Shown here: piece by piece, positions 61,676 through 64,000 of the stretch
Position numbering within the stretch: the first letter of the stretch is position 1
How the letters are laid out: each line of letters opens with the position of its first letter
DNA from: Selenomonas sputigena ATCC 35185
Lineage (GTDB): Bacteria; Bacillota; Negativicutes; Selenomonadales; Selenomonadaceae
DNA length: 64,000 nucleotides
Reading direction: 5' to 3'
NCBI RefSeq assembly: GCF_000208405.1
Contig: NC_015437.1
Location: 124,001-188,000, forward strand
Notes under the pieces: model-generated
The model's database searches: none
What the model was told of the DNA's origin: nothing
Seen by the model: the letters and a program-made list of their open reading frames with translations, nothing else
Made by a program: the position numbers and the translations under genes

Positions 61676-61705
61676 ATTATACTATAAGCCGCGCCAACGC
61701 GACAA
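61676..61705 (-). promoter_or_regulatory. Promoter of the CARF operon (captured from rpn)
   Basis: Minus strand TTGTCG (61705-61700), 18 bases, TATAAT (61681-61676), 21 bases before the remnant's ATG. Confidence 0.7.
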
Positions 61706-61868
61706 GGAATGCCGGCGGCTTCGGCTGCAGTAAAAATGCCCTGCACGGATGCAGGACGAGGCGCATACTCCCGCGAGCGGCTTCTTTGAGTCTATTATAG
61801 TCGCGAGGAGACGCTTCTGCGTATCAAAAAAAGTGCGACCATGATAAGTGATACCTGCTTCAAAGCTG

Positions 61869-61908
61869 GCATACAAAAAGAGAGCCGAACGGCTCTCTTT
61901 TTGTATGC
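61869..61908 (-). terminator. Terminator of mini-CRISPR 3
   Basis: GCATACAAAAAGAGAGCC-gaac-GGCTCTCTTTTTGTATGC, an 18-bp perfect stem with T tracts on both strands, directly after the terminal repeat. Confidence 0.85.
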
Positions 61909-61909
61909 C

Positions 61910-62013
61910 AAACCGCAAGCGGTATGAGGTCACATGTGACAGGGAAGGGCGACGATGAAGAACTCTGCCAGAATGAGTTTCAATACCGCAAGCGGTATGA
62001 GGTCACATGCGAC
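61910..62013 (-). CRISPR. Mini-CRISPR 3 (one spacer)
   Basis: 37-base repeat at 61977-62013 (one change from consensus), 36-base spacer 61941-61976, handle-less terminal repeat 61910-61940. Confidence 0.85.
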
Positions 62014-62259
62014 TCTGTGTCTGGGAGGCCGCAGAAACAGAAGGCTCAAATCACGGTTTTGGAAAACCTCCTCGAAACCGAACGTGCGATCGCACTTTTT
62101 CAGCTGTCATTACATACCCCGCGAGTATGTAATGACCCTGCCAAGCCTTATACAGCAAGGCTTGCGGCGATTCGAGGAAAATCGGAAAACCTACCCCGTT
62201 TTTTCTCCTCCGGGAGGTTTTCCAATTTTTACTCTACCATGCTTTTTCACATTTGTCAA
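62014..62259 (-). promoter_or_regulatory. Leader and promoter of mini-CRISPR 3
   Basis: Minus strand TTGACA (62259-62254), 17 bases, TAGAGT (62236-62231), then ~217 bases homologous to leaders 1 and 2. Confidence 0.75.
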
Positions 62260-63255
62260 ACATGTTGGCCAACCAGAGCCGCATACTTCGCACGTTCGTC
62301 GGCCGGAATCTGCAGCACATCCATCGCCTTTTCTACGGAAAAGTTCATGCTGTGCATTACGTTGCGGATGGAAGCAGTCAAGCCCTCCTGTCGTCCCTCC
62401 TGTCGTCCCTCCTGTCTCCCATCCGCTCTCGCCTCTTCAGCGCGAACCTCTAAGGCACGCTCTTGATTCCAAGCAAAATTCAGCATATCAAAGACCTCCT
62501 GCTGACCTATCCAAGAATCAAGCCCACAGGGCGCTGATGATTGGGCAATAGGTCGTATGCGAAAACGTCCCAAGAACGCGAACCGAAGGTGAAGCGTAAT
62601 TGGCTGACGTTGACCGCTCTTTTTGCTTTTGACGGAAATAATCTTCCAGATAATTATTTGCGATACAGTATCTCACGGCTTCGCTTATTGCAACTTCGAG
62701 CGCATTTCCATTCTTGACACTTTCTCGCACTTTGGCGACGAAGACACTGTAGCTTTTTAGTGCGTGGCACTTCTCCAGGATGGGGCGACCTGGCTGATTG
62801 TTGATGTTAATGATCTCAACTGCAAGCTCCAAATCAGCTTTTCTTCCCTCGAAAGCATCAGAAAGATGAAGCGACCACGTATCGGGCATCTTTTCGATTC
62901 CGTTGTAGAATACATAAAACTTCGGTGCAGGCAAGGGGATCAATCTTTTCCGATAGACCGCATCGGCATCCACATAGCGACGATAGACTTCTGCCAAATA
63001 CATGAGCATTCTCAATGGCATGTTCGCATTGGTCGTGCTTTGATGCTCGGTCAGGAGAACATGCTGACCGCCGACGATAAAACCTACGTCATTCTTGACG
63101 CCTGAGAAAAGAGTTTCATTGATCGTGGCGAGCGTTATATCGCTGGCTGTCGTTCTAATCCCCAGAAGAGCCTCATAAATTTCCGGCAGTCTGTCTGCGT
63201 TGTTGAAGATGTCGCGGAAAAGAGAGTCCCGATATGCACGCTGCGGTTTCCTCAT
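62256..63255 (-). pseudogene. Rpn-family nuclease gene interrupted by a family 1 repeat
   Basis: The N-terminal part (from ATG 63255) has MRKPQRAYRDSLFRDIF, then NETLFSGVKNDVGFIV and LLTEHQST core, but the frame is broken after YFRQKQ by an insert (62504-62622) and resumes out of frame at EVFDMLNFAWNQERALE, ending DERAKYAALVGQHV. Four GRQE repeats occur in the hinge. It may still give a truncated protein ending at 62518. Confidence 0.85.
62504..62622 (-). repeat. Dispersed repeat, family 1, inserted in rpn
   Basis: Begins GACCTATCCAAGAATCAAGC then CACAGGGCGCTGATGATTGG and an inverted AATAGGTC. Comparison with the intact hinge at 52161-52200 shows it as extra sequence, i.e. a true insertion. 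Confidence 0.75.
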
Positions 63256-63540
63256 AGAACTGCCCCCTTTGTCATATTATACTATAAGCCGAGCCATCGC
63301 GACAAGGAATGTCGGCGGCTTCGGCTGCAATAAAAAATGCCCTGCACGGATGCAGGACGAGGCGCGTACTTTCGTGAGCGGCCTCTTTGAGTCTATTATA
63401 GTAGAGAGGAGACACTTCTGCGTGTCAAAAAAGTGCGACCATTGAAAGCGATGCCTGCTTCGAAGCAGGCATACAAAAAGAGAGCCGAACGGCTCCCTTT
63501 TTGTATGCCAAACCGCAAGCGGTATGAGGTCACATGTGAT
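63183..63540. repeat. Direct repeat of ~360 bases, copy 2
   Basis: The apparent parent of 61576-61940: same Rpn 5' region, promoter, hairpins and terminal CRISPR repeat. Confidence 0.85.
63469..63508 (-). terminator. Terminator of mini-CRISPR 4
   Basis: Same hairpin as 61869-61908 with one mismatch (GGCTCCCTTTTTG). Confidence 0.8.
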
Positions 63541-63615
63541 ATTTGTCTACAGTTTGTCTACAAATACCATGATTCGCTGTTTCAATACCGCAAGCGGTAT
63601 GCGATCACATGTGCC
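63510..63615 (-). CRISPR. Mini-CRISPR 4 (one spacer)
   Basis: 37-base repeat at 63579-63615 with a few changes near the leader end, 38-base spacer 63541-63578 holding two TTTGTCTACA motifs, and a handle-less terminal repeat 63510-63540. Confidence 0.82.
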
Positions 63616-63701
63616 TCTGTGTCTGGGAAACCGCAGGAACAGAAGGTTCAAATGCGGTTTTTCATTTCCCGTAATGTAGCACGACTCCGCTTCTTTGTCA
63701 A
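63616..63701 (-). promoter_or_regulatory. Short leader and promoter of mini-CRISPR 4
   Basis: Minus strand TTGACA (63701-63696), 17 bases, TACATT (63678-63673), then only ~57 bases. It keeps the repeat-proximal leader block but lacks the ~170-base insert present in leaders 1-3. Confidence 0.75.
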
Positions 63702-63762
63702 ATCCGAGTATTCATTTCCATCGTGCTTTCTATCACTGGAGAAATTGTTCTTCTCATTTTAG

Positions 63763-64000
<238 letters not shown>

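Larger units (their letters stand above)
61576..61940. repeat. Direct repeat of ~360 bases, copy 1
   Basis: Matches 63183-63540 closely. Contains the Rpn 5' end and promoter, a CCTGCACGGATGCAGG hairpin, an 18-bp-stem hairpin and the terminal CRISPR repeat. Confidence 0.85.

Overview
The window looks like a chromosome segment from a Gram-negative-type Firmicute of the Negativicutes, most likely Selenomonas or a close relative. The basis is high GC with strongly biased codon use in the core genes, a quinone-linked [NiFe] hydrogenase, an 11-subunit complex I without nuoEFG, a BioW-BioF fusion, YvrJ/YgbA/DegS-type Firmicute genes, and Firmicute-style ribosome binding sites with frequent TTG/GTG starts. 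The genus is an inference from memory, not a database result.

Layout. 1-3106: end of an unknown gene, an unrecognised 380-aa protein, a CheY/CheX-like pair and tRNA-Ser(GGA). 3423-11680: uptake hydrogenase hyaABC, then a small HMA-like protein and hypA-hypB-protease-hypC-hypD-hypE (no hypF). 11693-14293: biotin region with a divergent membrane protein, a BirA-type operator and a bioW-bioF fusion. 14418-21694: orphan Dam methylase, exported protein, two probable large structured non-coding RNAs (plus strand about 16140-16626, minus strand about 19933-19346), NhaC antiporter, radical SAM protein, a type I toxin-antitoxin candidate with a 22-residue peptide, FAH hydrolase, YvrJ and YgbA-like genes. 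21890-35121: DegS-like kinase, PLP decarboxylase, two sugar-nucleotide enzymes, cupin, YdcF, MATE, YefM-YoeB, OPA transporter, CZB chemoreceptor, amidase and an Rpn-family nuclease. 35462-45045: nuoABCDHIJKLMN.

From 45215 to the end the window is an accessory/defence island. It holds a low-GC pair (a 1271-aa protein and a PD-(D/E)XK nuclease fused to a DUF2075-type helicase), an IS1182-type and a truncated ISL3-type transposase, decayed Rpn genes, and four tiny CRISPR loci with 0-1 spacers, each with its own sigma70-like promoter. A minus-strand operon encodes two CARF-HEPN proteins, a small Rossmann-like protein and two WYL regulators. The first codons of a Cas10-like gene end the window.

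How it fits together. H2 oxidised outside the membrane would feed electrons through HyaC to menaquinone, and the Nuo complex would feed the same pool from a non-NADH donor. In the island, the Cas10-like protein would make cyclic oligoadenylate, the CARF-HEPN proteins would respond as RNases, and the small protein may degrade or bind the signal. The mini-CRISPR loci, Rpn genes and MITE-like repeats have been shuffled by recombination, and the CARF operon appears to have captured an Rpn promoter and start region.
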